The notes: generated by a model not told the origin, from the sequence alone. Shown: positions 34,616-43,163, counted from the first letter of the stretch. The stretch is DNA of 64,000 bases from Flavobacteriaceae bacterium (GCA_013373385.1 JABXHX010000019.1:29304-93303); one strand, 5' to 3'. Numbers and translations are program-made.

Positions 34616-35034
34616 TGGAATTACAAGTAGGAGATAAAGTGTCGTTAATTATCGGAGTTGAAACTGATTTAGGTTTTACCGTTTTGATTGATGAAGAATT
34701 TGAAGGATTATTGTATAAAAATGAAGTTTTTCAACCATTAAAGGAAGGGCAGAGAATTGATGGCTATATTAAAAATATTCGCGAAGATGGTAAAATAGAT
34801 GTCTCGCTTCAACCCCAAGGATTTAAAAATGTAATTTCCATTGAAACGCAAAAAATAATAGCAGCATTAGAAAGAAACCAAGGTTTTTTAGCATTGACAG
34901 ATAAAAGCAGTCCAGAAGAAATTAAAATGCGATTGGCTATGAGTAAAAAAGCATTTAAGAGAGCCATCGGAAGCTTGTATAAACAACAGCAAATTTTAAT
35001 TACAGAAAAAGGAATAGAACTTATAAAAAAGTAA
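34615..35034 (+). CDS. Short CvfB-like S1/winged-helix RNA-binding-type protein
   Basis: 139 residues, no signal peptide. Residues 1-70 form an S1-like OB domain (VGDKVSLIIGVETDLGFTVL, then YIKNIREDGKIDVSLQPQGF). Residues about 75-135 resemble the C-terminal winged-helix of CvfB/YitL proteins (SSPEEIKMRLAMSKKAFKRA, IGSLYKQQQILITEKGIELI). Full CvfB is about 280-300 residues with several S1 domains, so this is a reduced version with only one. It is tucked between menD (overlap) and menB. A nucleic-acid-binding role is inferred. Why it is in the menaquinone locus is unclear. Confidence 0.8.
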   Translation: MELQVGDKVSLIIGVETDLGFTVLIDEEFEGLLYKNEVFQPLKEGQRIDGYIKNIREDGKIDVSLQPQGFKNVISIETQKIIAALERNQGFLALTDKSSPEEIKMRLAMSKKAFKRAIGSLYKQQQILITEKGIELIKK

Positions 35035-35048
35035 GACAATAATTTCGT

Positions 35049-35056
35049 TATTTTTG
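35049..35056 (+). promoter_or_regulatory. menB promoter, -7 box
   Basis: TATTTTTG, a TAnnTTTG match, 27 bases before the menB ATG. Confidence 0.72.
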
Positions 35057-35083
35057 TTAGCATTAAAGAATAAATAAAAAAGC

Positions 35084-35923
35084 ATGAGCAAGCAAGATTG
35101 GATAACCGTTAAAGAATACGAAGATATAACTTATAAAAAATGCAATGGCGTTGCCAGAATAGCATTTAATAGACCCAATGTTAGAAACGCATTTAGACCC
35201 AAAACTACATCAGAATTGTATGATGCTTTTTACGATGCAAATGAAGATACATCTATAGGAGTAGTATTGTTATCAGCTGAAGGACCGAGTACAAAAGATG
35301 GTATTTGGAGTTTCTGCTCTGGTGGCGATCAAAAGGCGCGTGGTCATCAAGGGTATGTTGGAGAAGACGGCTACCACCGTTTAAATATTTTAGAAGTACA
35401 ACGATTGATTCGTTTTATGCCAAAAGCCGTGATAGCCGTTGTGCCAGGTTGGGCTGTAGGTGGCGGACATAGTTTGCATGTGGTTTGTGATTTAACTCTG
35501 GCAAGTAAAGAGCACGCAATTTTTAAACAAACCGACGCAGATGTTACTTCTTTTGATGGAGGCTATGGTTCTGCATACTTAGCAAAAATGGTTGGTCAAA
35601 AAAAAGCACGTGAAATATTTTTCTTAGGAAGAAACTACTCTGCGCAAGAAGCTTTTGAAATGGGAATGGTAAATGCTGTAATTCCGCACGATGCATTGGA
35701 AGATACGGCTTATGAGTGGGCTCAAGAAATTTTAGCAAAATCTCCCACCTCAATAAAAATGTTAAAGTTTGCTATGAATTTAACAGATGATGGTATGGTG
35801 GGGCAACAAGTATTTGCAGGTGAAGCAACTAGACTAGCATATATGACAGATGAGGCAATTGAAGGAAGAAATGCCTTTTTAGAAAAACGGAAGCCAAATT
35901 TTGAAAAAAAATGGATTCCGTAA
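35084..35923 (+). CDS. menB: 1,4-dihydroxy-2-naphthoyl-CoA synthase
   Basis: 279 residues, crotonase fold. Cyclises o-succinylbenzoyl-CoA in the menaquinone pathway. Conserved MenB sequence: RNAFRPKTTSELYDAF, IWSFCSGGDQKARGHQGYVG, oxyanion hole and WAVGGGHSLHVVCDLTLAS, and TDADVTSFDGGYGSAYLAKM containing the catalytic residues. Full length against the family (270-285). It has its own promoter and is followed after 25 bases by the FAH-family gene. Confidence 0.96.
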   Translation: MSKQDWITVKEYEDITYKKCNGVARIAFNRPNVRNAFRPKTTSELYDAFYDANEDTSIGVVLLSAEGPSTKDGIWSFCSGGDQKARGHQGYVGEDGYHRLNILEVQRLIRFMPKAVIAVVPGWAVGGGHSLHVVCDLTLASKEHAIFKQTDADVTSFDGGYGSAYLAKMVGQKKAREIFFLGRNYSAQEAFEMGMVNAVIPHDALEDTAYEWAQEILAKSPTSIKMLKFAMNLTDDGMVGQQVFAGEATRLAYMTDEAIEGRNAFLEKRKPNFEKKWIP

Positions 35924-35948
35924 TCAATTAATAAACTCGTAATTATTT

Positions 35949-36557
35949 ATGAAAATTATCTGTATTGGACGTAACTACGCTAAACATATAGAAGAACTAG
36001 CAAACGAAAGACCTAAAAATCCAGTAGTGTTTTTAAAGCCAGATTCTGCCATTCTGCCTAAAAAAAATCCTTTTTTCATTCCCCCTTTTTCTAATGATGT
36101 ACATTATGAAGTTGAGGTCTTGGTAAAAATCAATAAAGTAGGAAAGCATATTAATGCAAAATTTGCTCATAAATATTACGATGAAATCGGTTTAGGAATC
36201 GATTTTACAGCAAGAGATGTGCAGAAGCAATGTAAAGAAAAAGGCTTGCCTTGGGAAAAAGCCAAAGCTTTTGACGGTAGTGCAATTATTGGTGAATTTT
36301 ACCCGAAAGAACAATTTGATTTAGAGAATTTAAAATTTCAATTAACTAAAAACGGAGAAACTGTTCAAGGTGGTAACACCAATGCCATGTTATGGAAAAT
36401 AGATGAATTAATCGCCTATGTTTCTCAATATTTTACTTTAAAAAAAGGAGATGTTATTTTTACAGGAACTCCAGCAGGTGTCGGAAAAGTTGAAGAAAAT
36501 GATTTGTTAACAGGAATCATTGATAGAAAGCAAGCTTTTGAAATTCGAGTAAAATAA
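35949..36557 (+). CDS. Fumarylacetoacetate-hydrolase-family protein
   Basis: 202 residues. Begins MKIICIGRNYAKHIEELANE and carries the FAH-fold marks: KPDSAILPKKNPFFIPPF, YEVEVLVKINKVG with metal-binding acids, the GLGIDFTARDVQKQCKEKGL segment, and FTGTPAGVGKVEENDLL near the C-terminus. This short form groups with acylpyruvase/YcgM-like hydrolases rather than the long fumarylacetoacetase; the substrate is likely an acylpyruvate or oxaloacetate, but not provable. Convergent with the next gene, two bases between their stop codons. Confidence 0.92.
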   Translation: MKIICIGRNYAKHIEELANERPKNPVVFLKPDSAILPKKNPFFIPPFSNDVHYEVEVLVKINKVGKHINAKFAHKYYDEIGLGIDFTARDVQKQCKEKGLPWEKAKAFDGSAIIGEFYPKEQFDLENLKFQLTKNGETVQGGNTNAMLWKIDELIAYVSQYFTLKKGDVIFTGTPAGVGKVEENDLLTGIIDRKQAFEIRVK

Positions 36558-36559
36558 AA

Positions 36560-37540
36560 TTACTTTTTTAAATTAAACCAATCAATCGCATCACTAATTC
36601 CATTCTCAATAGGTTGTTGTACTAAATTCAATTCCTTTTTTGCTTTATTATTACTATAAAAATTATAAATGCATAAGGTTTCTACGTTGGTTAATGTTGC
36701 TTCAGTCTTAACACCAATAGAGCGCAATATTGAACCAAAAAAACCAACGGTTAACAATAGCCATTTCGGAATTTTAATCATAATAGGATTTGCATCTAAT
36801 TGTAGATTTACCTTTTTATAGAATTCTTTAAAAGTTAGGTTTTCTCCAGATAACACATAGGCTTCTCTATTTTTTCCTTTGGTCAAGGAGTTAACAACAG
36901 CACTAGCAGTATCTTTTACATTGATAAAGCTTTTTCCGCCTGGCGGATAAAAAAGCACCTTTTTTTTATAAGCTGATAAAATCATTCTCCCCGAACTAGG
37001 TTTTGTGTCAAAAGCACCAATCATAAAGGTCGGATTAAGAATTATCAATGTTGTGCTGTCTTGTTTTTTTGATAATTCTAAAATGCGTTCTTGTCCTTCT
37101 AATTTACTCTTAGCGTACAGAGAATTAACAAACGGATATCTAATCTCTTTGGTTTCATCACCGAGATTATCGAATGTACCATAACCAAAAGTATTGGCAG
37201 TACTGATGTAGATAAATCGCTTTACATTATTTTGTTGAGCATTTTTAAAAAGATGTGCTGTAGCAGTTGCATTTACTTTTTGATAGATGGCATAATCGCT
37301 AATATCTTGACTGGTAATGGCTGCAATATGAATGATAGAATCTACTAAGGTAATTTCTTTTAGATAGCTAGCTTCTTTAGTGATATCTCCAACTACCAGT
37401 TTAAGGTTTGGGTGTTTTTGCAAAGGAAACTTCGAGACATCTCTTAACAATCCAATTACCTTGTGTTGAGAAGCTAACAATATTTTTATAGTATTTACCG
37501 CTAATAAGCCACTAGCACCCGTTACAAAAACAGTTTTCAT
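36560..37540 (-). CDS. NAD-dependent epimerase/dehydratase-family protein
   Basis: 326 residues. Extended SDR with the VTGASGLLAVNTIKILLASQ cofactor motif at the start, VGDITK near 55, IIHIAAITSQDIS, and catalytic Tyr-Lys in SLYAKSKLEGQ. The C-terminal part (ETLCIYNFYSNNKAKKELNL) resembles the group that includes dihydroflavonol-4-reductase and 3-beta-hydroxysteroid-dehydrogenase-like enzymes. Substrate unknown. The start overlaps the stop of the upstream SDR by one base, so the two reductases are coupled in one operon and likely act in sequence. Confidence 0.9.
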   Translation of the reverse strand: MKTVFVTGASGLLAVNTIKILLASQHKVIGLLRDVSKFPLQKHPNLKLVVGDITKEASYLKEITLVDSIIHIAAITSQDISDYAIYQKVNATATAHLFKNAQQNNVKRFIYISTANTFGYGTFDNLGDETKEIRYPFVNSLYAKSKLEGQERILELSKKQDSTTLIILNPTFMIGAFDTKPSSGRMILSAYKKKVLFYPPGGKSFINVKDTASAVVNSLTKGKNREAYVLSGENLTFKEFYKKVNLQLDANPIMIKIPKWLLLTVGFFGSILRSIGVKTEATLTNVETLCIYNFYSNNKAKKELNLVQQPIENGISDAIDWFNLKK

Positions 37541-38322
37541 TATGTGTCAAGTTCTTTTTTTATAGCCTTGCTAAGCATAGCTATTGTTGTTTTAGTTGGA
37601 AGTATGGCTAAAATAAATCGACTCAGTTTGTTTAGTTTACCAGGAATTACTTTGCGTTTGTTTTTAAACATTCCGTTTAAACTTAATTCAGCAACCGTTT
37701 CTAAATCTACGACCCCCGCATTTACAAATTTACTTTGCTGATTGATTCTGTTAGAAACCTCTTCGTTGGTTCTCATAGGACCAGGGTAGACAACAGTTAC
37801 ACTTGTATTTTGCGCTTTGAGTTCGTAATGTAATCCTCTAGAAAACCATTCAAGAAATTTCTTTGTTGCTGGATACACTGTTTTATAACCAATAGGACTA
37901 AAAGCTGCCATACTAGAAATATTGAGTATGTAGGCTTTCGGTTGATGGTTTAAATTAGGGAGTACTAATTTAGTAATCAGTGTACTGGCAGTTATGTTCA
38001 ATTGAATCATAGTTTCTATATAATCAACAGAAACTTCATCAATTTTTTTTGACCCACCGCAACCAGCATTGTTTACTAAAATAGAAATAGGGTACTTATT
38101 TGCCCAGTTTGCCAAATCAATGATCTGTTGTTTTTTAGTAATGTCAGTTTCAAAGTAATCTGCTTGTACTCCAAATTGTTTTACTTGTTTTGTAACGCTT
38201 TCTAAATTTTCATTTGGTAAAGAAACTAATAAGATATTATAATTTCTTTTTGCAAGTGCAAAACAAAGATATTTACCCAAACCTTGACTTGCACCAGTAA
38301 TCAGTGCATATTCGTTTTTCAT
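37540..38322 (-). CDS. Short-chain dehydrogenase/reductase
   Basis: 260 residues from ATG 38322 (MKNEYALITGASQGLGKYLC). I prefer this to the frame beginning at 38352 because the SDR N-terminus starts here. Cofactor motif TGASQGLGKYL, NNAGCGG at about 90, and catalytic SSMAAFSPIGYKTVYPATK. The C-terminal tail (KRKVIPGKLNKLSRFILAIL) is hydrophobic, as in SDRs that sit on membranes, for example the DltE/YqjQ-like group. Substrate not known. Upstream partner of the coupled epimerase gene. Confidence 0.9.
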   Translation of the reverse strand: MKNEYALITGASQGLGKYLCFALAKRNYNILLVSLPNENLESVTKQVKQFGVQADYFETDITKKQQIIDLANWANKYPISILVNNAGCGGSKKIDEVSVDYIETMIQLNITASTLITKLVLPNLNHQPKAYILNISSMAAFSPIGYKTVYPATKKFLEWFSRGLHYELKAQNTSVTVVYPGPMRTNEEVSNRINQQSKFVNAGVVDLETVAELSLNGMFKNKRKVIPGKLNKLSRFILAILPTKTTIAMLSKAIKKELDT

Positions 38323-38414
38323 AGTTGAAAAAATTGACTGTAAAAGTATCAATCCTATTTGATATAAGAAACAATAAAAAGCTGTTTTAACATAAAAATT
38401 ACTAAAGTATCATT

Positions 38415-38422
38415 TATCTTTG
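38415..38422 (+). promoter_or_regulatory. cinA promoter, -7 box
   Basis: TATCTTTG, perfect TAnnTTTG, 22 bases before the TTG start codon of cinA. Confidence 0.8.
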
Positions 38423-38444
38423 TAAAGTATAAATTTTTAGAGTT

Positions 38445-39695
38445 TTGAAGGCAGAAATCATCACTATTGGAGACGAAATTCTCATCGGGCAAATTGTAGA
38501 TACCAATTCACAATGGATAGCAAAGGAACTCAATAAAATTGGGGTTTCTGTTTATCAAATTACTTCCATACAAGATGAGCGTCAGCATATTTTAAATGCT
38601 TTAAAAGAGGCGCAAGAAAGAGCAGCTATTGTAATTGTCACGGGTGGCTTAGGTCCCACTAAAGACGATATTACTAAAAAAACATTGGCAGAATATTTTA
38701 ATGATACCCAATGGATTGATTATCCAGAGGTAATAGCACATATAAAGCATTTGTTTCAAAAAATAAATCATCCATTTACAGACGTACAATTATATCAAGC
38801 AAAATTACCTTCAAAAGCTACTTATTTAAAAAATCATTATGGTACTGCGCCAGGTATGTGGTTTTTTGAAAGCAATACGGTGTTTGTTTCCTTGCCAGGA
38901 GTGCCTTATGAAATGAAAGGACTTATAACCAATGAGGTTATTCCTAGAATTCAACAGAAATTTCAACTGCCATTTATTAGTCATAAAACCATTATGACGT
39001 ATGGTCAGGGAGAAAGTATAATTGCTCAGAGAATTGAACATATTGAAGATGCATTGCCAGCACATATAAAGTTAGCTTATTTGCCATCATTTGGTAAAGT
39101 ACGTTTGCGATTGTCTGGAAATAGTACAAACAAAGAACAATTAGAAACAGCGTTAACAGCAGTTGTAAAAAAGATTCAAGCAACACTTTCTGATATTATT
39201 GTGGGTTTAGAGGATGGCTTTTCATTAGAAAAGAGAGTTAGTGAATTATTAACTGTACAGAGAAAAACACTCGTTACTGCCGAAAGCATGACAGGAGGAA
39301 AAATAGCTTCTAATTTGGTGACGTTACCTGGAGCATCTTCCTTTTTTAAAGGTAGTTTTGTAACCTATTCAGCAGAAGCCAAAGAACAACTGTTGCATGT
39401 TTCTAAAGATTCAATTAGAAAATACAGTGTAGTAAGTAAGGAGGTTGCGCAAGAAATGGCAATATCTGCAAGAGAAAAAATAAAAGCTGATTATGCTATT
39501 GCCATTACAGGAAATGCAGGGCCAACTACCGATAAAACAGATAAAAGCATTGGAGTTGTTTACATTGCATTAGCTTCTAAAGATACTGTAGTTGTTGAAA
39601 ATTTTAACTTTGGACAGCCCAGAGAAAAAGTAATAAATAGAACTGTAAACAAAGCCTTAGAAATATTACAAAAAGAATTGCTTAAAAATAATTAA
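38445..39695 (+). CDS. cinA: CinA-family protein: nicotinamide-nucleotide amidohydrolase
   Basis: 416 residues. The start is a TTG at 38445 giving MKAEIITIGDEILIGQIVDT, the invariant CinA N-terminus. There is no in-frame ATG close upstream, and the promoter is 22 bases before it, so a TTG start is well supported. N-terminal MoCF-like domain (about 1-170) with TGGLGPTKDDITKKTLAE; C-terminal PncC-type amidase domain (about 255-410) with TAESMTGGKIASNLVTLPGA and AITGNAGPTTDKTDKSIGVV. Full-length two-domain CinA; the C-terminal domain deamidates NMN in NAD recycling, and the N-terminal domain hydrolyses ADP-ribose in characterised members. Confidence 0.95.
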   Translation: MKAEIITIGDEILIGQIVDTNSQWIAKELNKIGVSVYQITSIQDERQHILNALKEAQERAAIVIVTGGLGPTKDDITKKTLAEYFNDTQWIDYPEVIAHIKHLFQKINHPFTDVQLYQAKLPSKATYLKNHYGTAPGMWFFESNTVFVSLPGVPYEMKGLITNEVIPRIQQKFQLPFISHKTIMTYGQGESIIAQRIEHIEDALPAHIKLAYLPSFGKVRLRLSGNSTNKEQLETALTAVVKKIQATLSDIIVGLEDGFSLEKRVSELLTVQRKTLVTAESMTGGKIASNLVTLPGASSFFKGSFVTYSAEAKEQLLHVSKDSIRKYSVVSKEVAQEMAISAREKIKADYAIAITGNAGPTTDKTDKSIGVVYIALASKDTVVVENFNFGQPREKVINRTVNKALEILQKELLKNN

Positions 39696-39701
39696 AATTG
39701 T

Positions 39702-39733
39702 TTTGTAGTATCTGTAAAAAATTCATAAATTTG
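39702..39733 (+). promoter_or_regulatory. Promoter of rpmB-rpmG-DUF4295 operon
   Basis: TTTG at 39702-39705 and TAAATTTG at 39726-39733 with a 20-base spacer, a complete Bacteroidota-type promoter. rpmB starts 38 bases after it. Confidence 0.82.
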
Positions 39734-39771
39734 CACCTCGTTTAGAAATAACACTAAAAACTGTCAAGAAG

Positions 39772-40011
39772 ATGTCTAGAGTTTGTGAACTTACAGGAAA
39801 AAAAGCAATGGTTGGAAACAATGTTTCTCATGCTTTAAACAGAACAAAAAGAAAGTTTGACGCTAACTTAATGGTAAAGCGTTTTTATATTCCAGAAGAA
39901 GATAAATGGATTACATTAAAAATTTCTGCTTCTGCTTTAAAAAATATTAACAAGAAAGGAATCTCTGCTGTATTAAAAGAAGCTAGAGCTAAAGGATTTT
40001 TAACAAAATAA
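39772..40011 (+). CDS. rpmB: 50S ribosomal protein L28
   Basis: 79 residues, basic. Starts MSRVCELTGKKAMVGNNVSH and continues NRTKRKFDANLMVKRFYIPE, the L28 pattern. Only one cysteine (in CELTGKK) is present, so the zinc-ribbon CxxC pairs of the zinc-binding L28 form are missing; this is the zinc-independent type. First gene of a ribosomal operon with rpmG (25-base gap) and a DUF4295 gene. Confident from the sequence. Confidence 0.96.
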   Translation: MSRVCELTGKKAMVGNNVSHALNRTKRKFDANLMVKRFYIPEEDKWITLKISASALKNINKKGISAVLKEARAKGFLTK

Positions 40012-40036
40012 TCCACCCTAATAAATTTAAACCGAG

Positions 40037-40219
40037 ATGGCAAAAAAAGGAAATAGAGTTCAGGTAATTTTAGAGTGTACAGAGCATAAAGCATCTGGTC
40101 AGCGAGGTACTTCTAGATATATTACAACAAAAAACAAAAAGAATACTCCAGATAGATTAGAGATTAAGAAATTTAATCCAATCTTAAAGAGAATGACAGT
40201 TCATAAAGAAATTAAATAA
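40037..40219 (+). CDS. rpmG: 50S ribosomal protein L33
   Basis: 60 residues, strongly basic. [20 protein letters not shown] then [20 protein letters not shown], ending MTVHKEIK. This is L33 of the form lacking zinc-binding cysteines: only Cys14 remains. It precedes the DUF4295 gene by 9 bases and follows L28 by 25, as in Bacteroidota ribosomal operons. Confidence 0.96.
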   Translation: MAKKGNRVQVILECTEHKASGQRGTSRYITTKNKKNTPDRLEIKKFNPILKRMTVHKEIK

Positions 40220-40228
40220 TTAGGAAAC

Positions 40229-40381
40229 ATGGCAAAGAAAGCAGTAGCATCGTTACAGACAGGATCAAAGAGATTATCAAAAGCTATCAAAATGGTTAAA
40301 TCTCCAAAAACTGGGGCTTACACTTTTGTTGAAGCAATCATGGATCCTTCTAAAGTAAACGACTTTTTAGCAAAAAAGTAA
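40229..40381 (+). CDS. DUF4295 family small ribosomal-operon protein
   Basis: A 50-residue, lysine-rich protein that I translated directly; it is short enough to be missed by length-filtered gene finders. It reads MAKKAVASLQTGSKRLSKAI, then KMVKSPKTGAYTFVEAIMDP and SKVNDFLAKK. This is the DUF4295 family of Bacteroidota, which follows L33 in many genomes. It begins 9 bases after rpmG with a GGA-containing leader. Function unproven; conserved linkage with L28 and L33 and its basic nature suggest a ribosome-associated protein. It is the last gene before the operon terminator. Confidence 0.93.
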   Translation: MAKKAVASLQTGSKRLSKAIKMVKSPKTGAYTFVEAIMDPSKVNDFLAKK

Positions 40382-40403
40382 TTACTTTACAGTTAAAATA
40401 TTG

Positions 40404-40435
40404 AAAAGCTACTTTCATTGAAAGTAGCTTTTTTT
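40404..40435 (+). terminator. Terminator of the rpmB operon
   Basis: Inverted repeat AAAGCTACTTTC / GAAAGTAGCTTT with a short ATT-type loop, followed by seven T residues, 22 bases after the DUF4295 stop. Confidence 0.92.
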
Positions 40436-40451
40436 ATGTTTAATAAAACCG

Positions 40452-40459
40452 TATTTTTG
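40452..40459 (+). promoter_or_regulatory. ftsY promoter, -7 box
   Basis: TATTTTTG, TAnnTTTG match, 19 bases before the ftsY ATG at 40479 and directly after the preceding terminator. Confidence 0.78.
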
Positions 40460-40478
40460 AGCCACTTAAAAATTGAAC

Positions 40479-41432
40479 ATGAGTTTTTTTAAAAAAATAT
40501 TTTCAAAAGAAAAAAAAGAAACCTTAGATAAAGGATTAGAAAAATCGAAGTCGAGTTTCTTTAATAAACTATCAAAAGCTGTTGCAGGAAAATCTAAAGT
40601 AGACGATGATGTATTAGATAATTTAGAAGAAGTATTAGTTACTTCTGATGTTGGCGTGGAAACCACACTAAAAATTATTGATAGAATAGAAGAACGCGTT
40701 GCAAAAGATAAATATTTAGGAACAGAAGAACTAAACCAAATTCTTAGAGAAGAAATAGCAAGTTTATTGTCTGAAACTAACGTTGGGGATGCCGTTGATT
40801 TTGAAATTCCAACAAACATAAAACCTTATGTATTAATGGTTGTGGGTGTTAACGGAGTAGGGAAAACAACAACAATAGGTAAATTGGCTTCTCAGTTTAA
40901 GAAAAAAGGCTTAAAAGTTGTGTTAGGAGCTGCAGATACATTTAGAGCTGCGGCGATAGATCAATTACAAGTTTGGGCAGATAGAGTAGATGTGCCAATT
41001 GTACGTCAAGAAATGGGCTCTGACCCTGCATCAGTAGCTTATGATACTTTACAATCTGCAACAGCACAAAATGCCGATGTAGTTATTATTGATACAGCTG
41101 GACGTTTGCATAACAAAGTGAACTTAATGAATGAGTTGGTAAAGATTAAAAAAGTAATGCAAAAAGTTGTTGGAGATGCACCACATGATGTATTATTGGT
41201 TTTAGATGGCTCTACTGGACAAAATGCCTTTGAGCAAGCTAAGCAGTTTACCAAAGCAACAGAAGTAACTAGTTTAGCAGTTACCAAATTAGATGGTACA
41301 GCAAAAGGAGGTGTAGTAATAGGAATCTCAGATCAGTTTCAAATTCCAGTAAAATATATTGGAGTAGGTGAAGGTATTGATGATTTACAAGTATTTAATA
41401 AACATGAGTTTGTAGATAGTTTCTTTAAATAG
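40479..41432 (+). CDS. ftsY: Signal recognition particle receptor FtsY
   Basis: 317 residues from ATG 40479 (MSFFKKIFSKEKKETLDKGL). A TTG two codons earlier is possible but less likely. SRP receptor GTPase that docks ribosome-SRP complexes on the membrane. N domain (about 15-100) with KVDDDVLDNLEEVLVTSDVG; G domain with G1 GVNGVGKTTTIGKLA, DTFRAAA, G3 DTAGRLHN, G4 TKLDGTAKGG. The acidic A domain found in E. coli FtsY is almost absent, as in many Gram-positive and Bacteroidota FtsY. The partner SRP RNA is at 31110. Own promoter and terminator. Confidence 0.96.
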   Translation: MSFFKKIFSKEKKETLDKGLEKSKSSFFNKLSKAVAGKSKVDDDVLDNLEEVLVTSDVGVETTLKIIDRIEERVAKDKYLGTEELNQILREEIASLLSETNVGDAVDFEIPTNIKPYVLMVVGVNGVGKTTTIGKLASQFKKKGLKVVLGAADTFRAAAIDQLQVWADRVDVPIVRQEMGSDPASVAYDTLQSATAQNADVVIIDTAGRLHNKVNLMNELVKIKKVMQKVVGDAPHDVLLVLDGSTGQNAFEQAKQFTKATEVTSLAVTKLDGTAKGGVVIGISDQFQIPVKYIGVGEGIDDLQVFNKHEFVDSFFK

Positions 41433-41451
41433 AAAATCTACATAAGATATT

Positions 41452-41490
41452 AAAACTCCTTTCTAATTTTAGAAAGGAGTTTTCTTTTTT
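41452..41490 (+). terminator. Terminator of ftsY
   Basis: Perfect inverted repeat AAAACTCCTTTCTAA / TTAGAAAGGAGTTTT with a very short loop and a C-interrupted T run. Confidence 0.93.
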
Positions 41491-41498
41491 AGAATCAT

Positions 41499-41506
41499 TA
41501 TATTTG
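41499..41506 (+). promoter_or_regulatory. Amidase gene promoter, -7 box
   Basis: TATATTTG, perfect TAnnTTTG. It covers the in-frame TTG at 41504, so the protein must start at ATG 41525, 18 bases downstream. Confidence 0.82.
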
Positions 41507-41524
41507 AAAATCAAATCGTTAACC

Positions 41525-43159
41525 ATGAGAAAAATCATTCTTTTATTAGTACTTTCTTTACTTGTTATTTCATGTAAAGAAGAAACGCAAGAAAAATTCT
41601 TTACAAAATATGATGAAACCACAGAATTAGCAGAAAATAAGAAGCACAAGAGTAAGAGGATGCAATTTAAACTGATTCAATCTAAATACTTAGATATGAA
41701 TGATGTTTTTGCGCCTTTTAATAAAGAGTTGTCTAGCTTTTCTGAAGAAGAGTACAATACTTTAAAACCGTTGATTTTAGAACAAAATATTCCAACTATA
41801 CAAGCAAGTATTAGTAGCGGAAAGCTTACTTATGAAAAACTAACCTTGTTTTATTTGTATCGCATCAGAAAATTTGAAAGTGATAGTACAAAATCGTTGA
41901 ATTCTATCATTGCATTGAATCCAAATGTATTAGAAGAAGCTCGTAAAAAAGATAAAGAAAAAGGAGCGAATTCAGAATATTCAATTTACGGAATGCCAAT
42001 TTTGTTAAAAGACAATATTAACACCAATAATATGCCTACTACTGCTGGAGCGATTGCTTTGGTAGAAAATAAAAATACAGAAAATGCTTTTATTGTTGAT
42101 AGATTAAGAGAAAACGGTGCACTTATTTTAGGAAAAGTAAATTTGAGTGAATGGGCTTATTTTTTCTGTTCTGGTTGCCCACTAGGATATTCAGCAGTAG
42201 GAGGACAAACATTAAACCCTTACGGAAGACGCGTTTTTGAAACAGGCGGAAGTTCTGCTGGTAGTGGTGTAACAGTTGCAGCTAATTTTGCTGTAGCTGC
42301 TGTAGGAACTGAAACTTCAGGTTCTATTACCTCACCTTCTAGTCAAAATTCTGTAGTTGGTTTAAAACCAACAATAGGAGTATTGAGTAGATCTGGAATA
42401 GTTCCGATTTCTAGTACGTTGGATACTCCTGGACCCATGACAAAAAATGTAGTTGATAATACTATTTTTATGAATGCAATGTTGGGTTATGATAAGAATG
42501 ATGCTGCATCAGTAAAAAAAGACTTTGACTTTTCGTTATCTGATGCAACTCTTAAAGGAAAACGTTTTGGAGTTCTAAAGGGATTATTAAATGATTCGAT
42601 TTATAAGGCTTCAGTAGAAAAGATTAAAAATGCAGGAGGAATTCTTGTAGAATTAGATCCAAAGCAAGCAAATTTTAGTGGATTTTTAACCTTGTTAAAT
42701 ATTGACATGAAACATGACTTGCCTAAATATTTGGCTAATGATGCTGATAAAAAAGTACAAGTTACTTCTGTAAAAGACGTGACTATTTTTAATAGGAAAG
42801 ATTCAGTACTTCGTTTTCCTTACGGACAGCAATTGTTTGACGGAATTGTAAAGGATTCAACTACTTTAGAGCAATTAGAAATTGTAAAGAACAATCTAAA
42901 TAGTGAAGGAAAAAAATATTTACAGGGCTTATATAATGAAAACTTAGATGTAATTTTATCTATAAATAATTATCATTCTGGAGTGTCTGCAGTGGCTAAA
43001 TACCCAACTTTAACAGTACCTATGGGGTATAAAGTTAGTGGAGAACCTATTAGTTTGACTTTTGTTGGGAAACCATTTACAGAAAGAAACTTATTGCAAT
43101 TAGGTTATGCTTTTGAGCAATTAACAAGAGTAAGAAAGTTACCGAAAGGTTATGAGTAA
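41525..43159 (+). CDS. Amidase-signature lipoprotein
   Basis: 544 residues from ATG 41525. Lipoprotein signal MRKIILLLVLSLLVISCKEE with acylation at Cys17. Amidase-signature family with the Ser-cisSer-Lys triad: catalytic Lys in YGMPILLKDNINTNN, the cis-Ser in ETGGSSAGSGVTVAANF, and the nucleophile Ser in GTETSGSITSPSSQNSVVGL. Periplasmic or surface-anchored, so it probably hydrolyses an amide in envelope material or in an exported substrate; specificity is unknown. It resembles fatty-acid-amide-hydrolase-like enzymes widespread in Bacteroidota. Single-gene transcript. Confidence 0.92.
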   Translation: MRKIILLLVLSLLVISCKEETQEKFFTKYDETTELAENKKHKSKRMQFKLIQSKYLDMNDVFAPFNKELSSFSEEEYNTLKPLILEQNIPTIQASISSGKLTYEKLTLFYLYRIRKFESDSTKSLNSIIALNPNVLEEARKKDKEKGANSEYSIYGMPILLKDNINTNNMPTTAGAIALVENKNTENAFIVDRLRENGALILGKVNLSEWAYFFCSGCPLGYSAVGGQTLNPYGRRVFETGGSSAGSGVTVAANFAVAAVGTETSGSITSPSSQNSVVGLKPTIGVLSRSGIVPISSTLDTPGPMTKNVVDNTIFMNAMLGYDKNDAASVKKDFDFSLSDATLKGKRFGVLKGLLNDSIYKASVEKIKNAGGILVELDPKQANFSGFLTLLNIDMKHDLPKYLANDADKKVQVTSVKDVTIFNRKDSVLRFPYGQQLFDGIVKDSTTLEQLEIVKNNLNSEGKKYLQGLYNENLDVILSINNYHSGVSAVAKYPTLTVPMGYKVSGEPISLTFVGKPFTERNLLQLGYAFEQLTRVRKLPKGYE

Positions 43160-43163
43160 ATTT

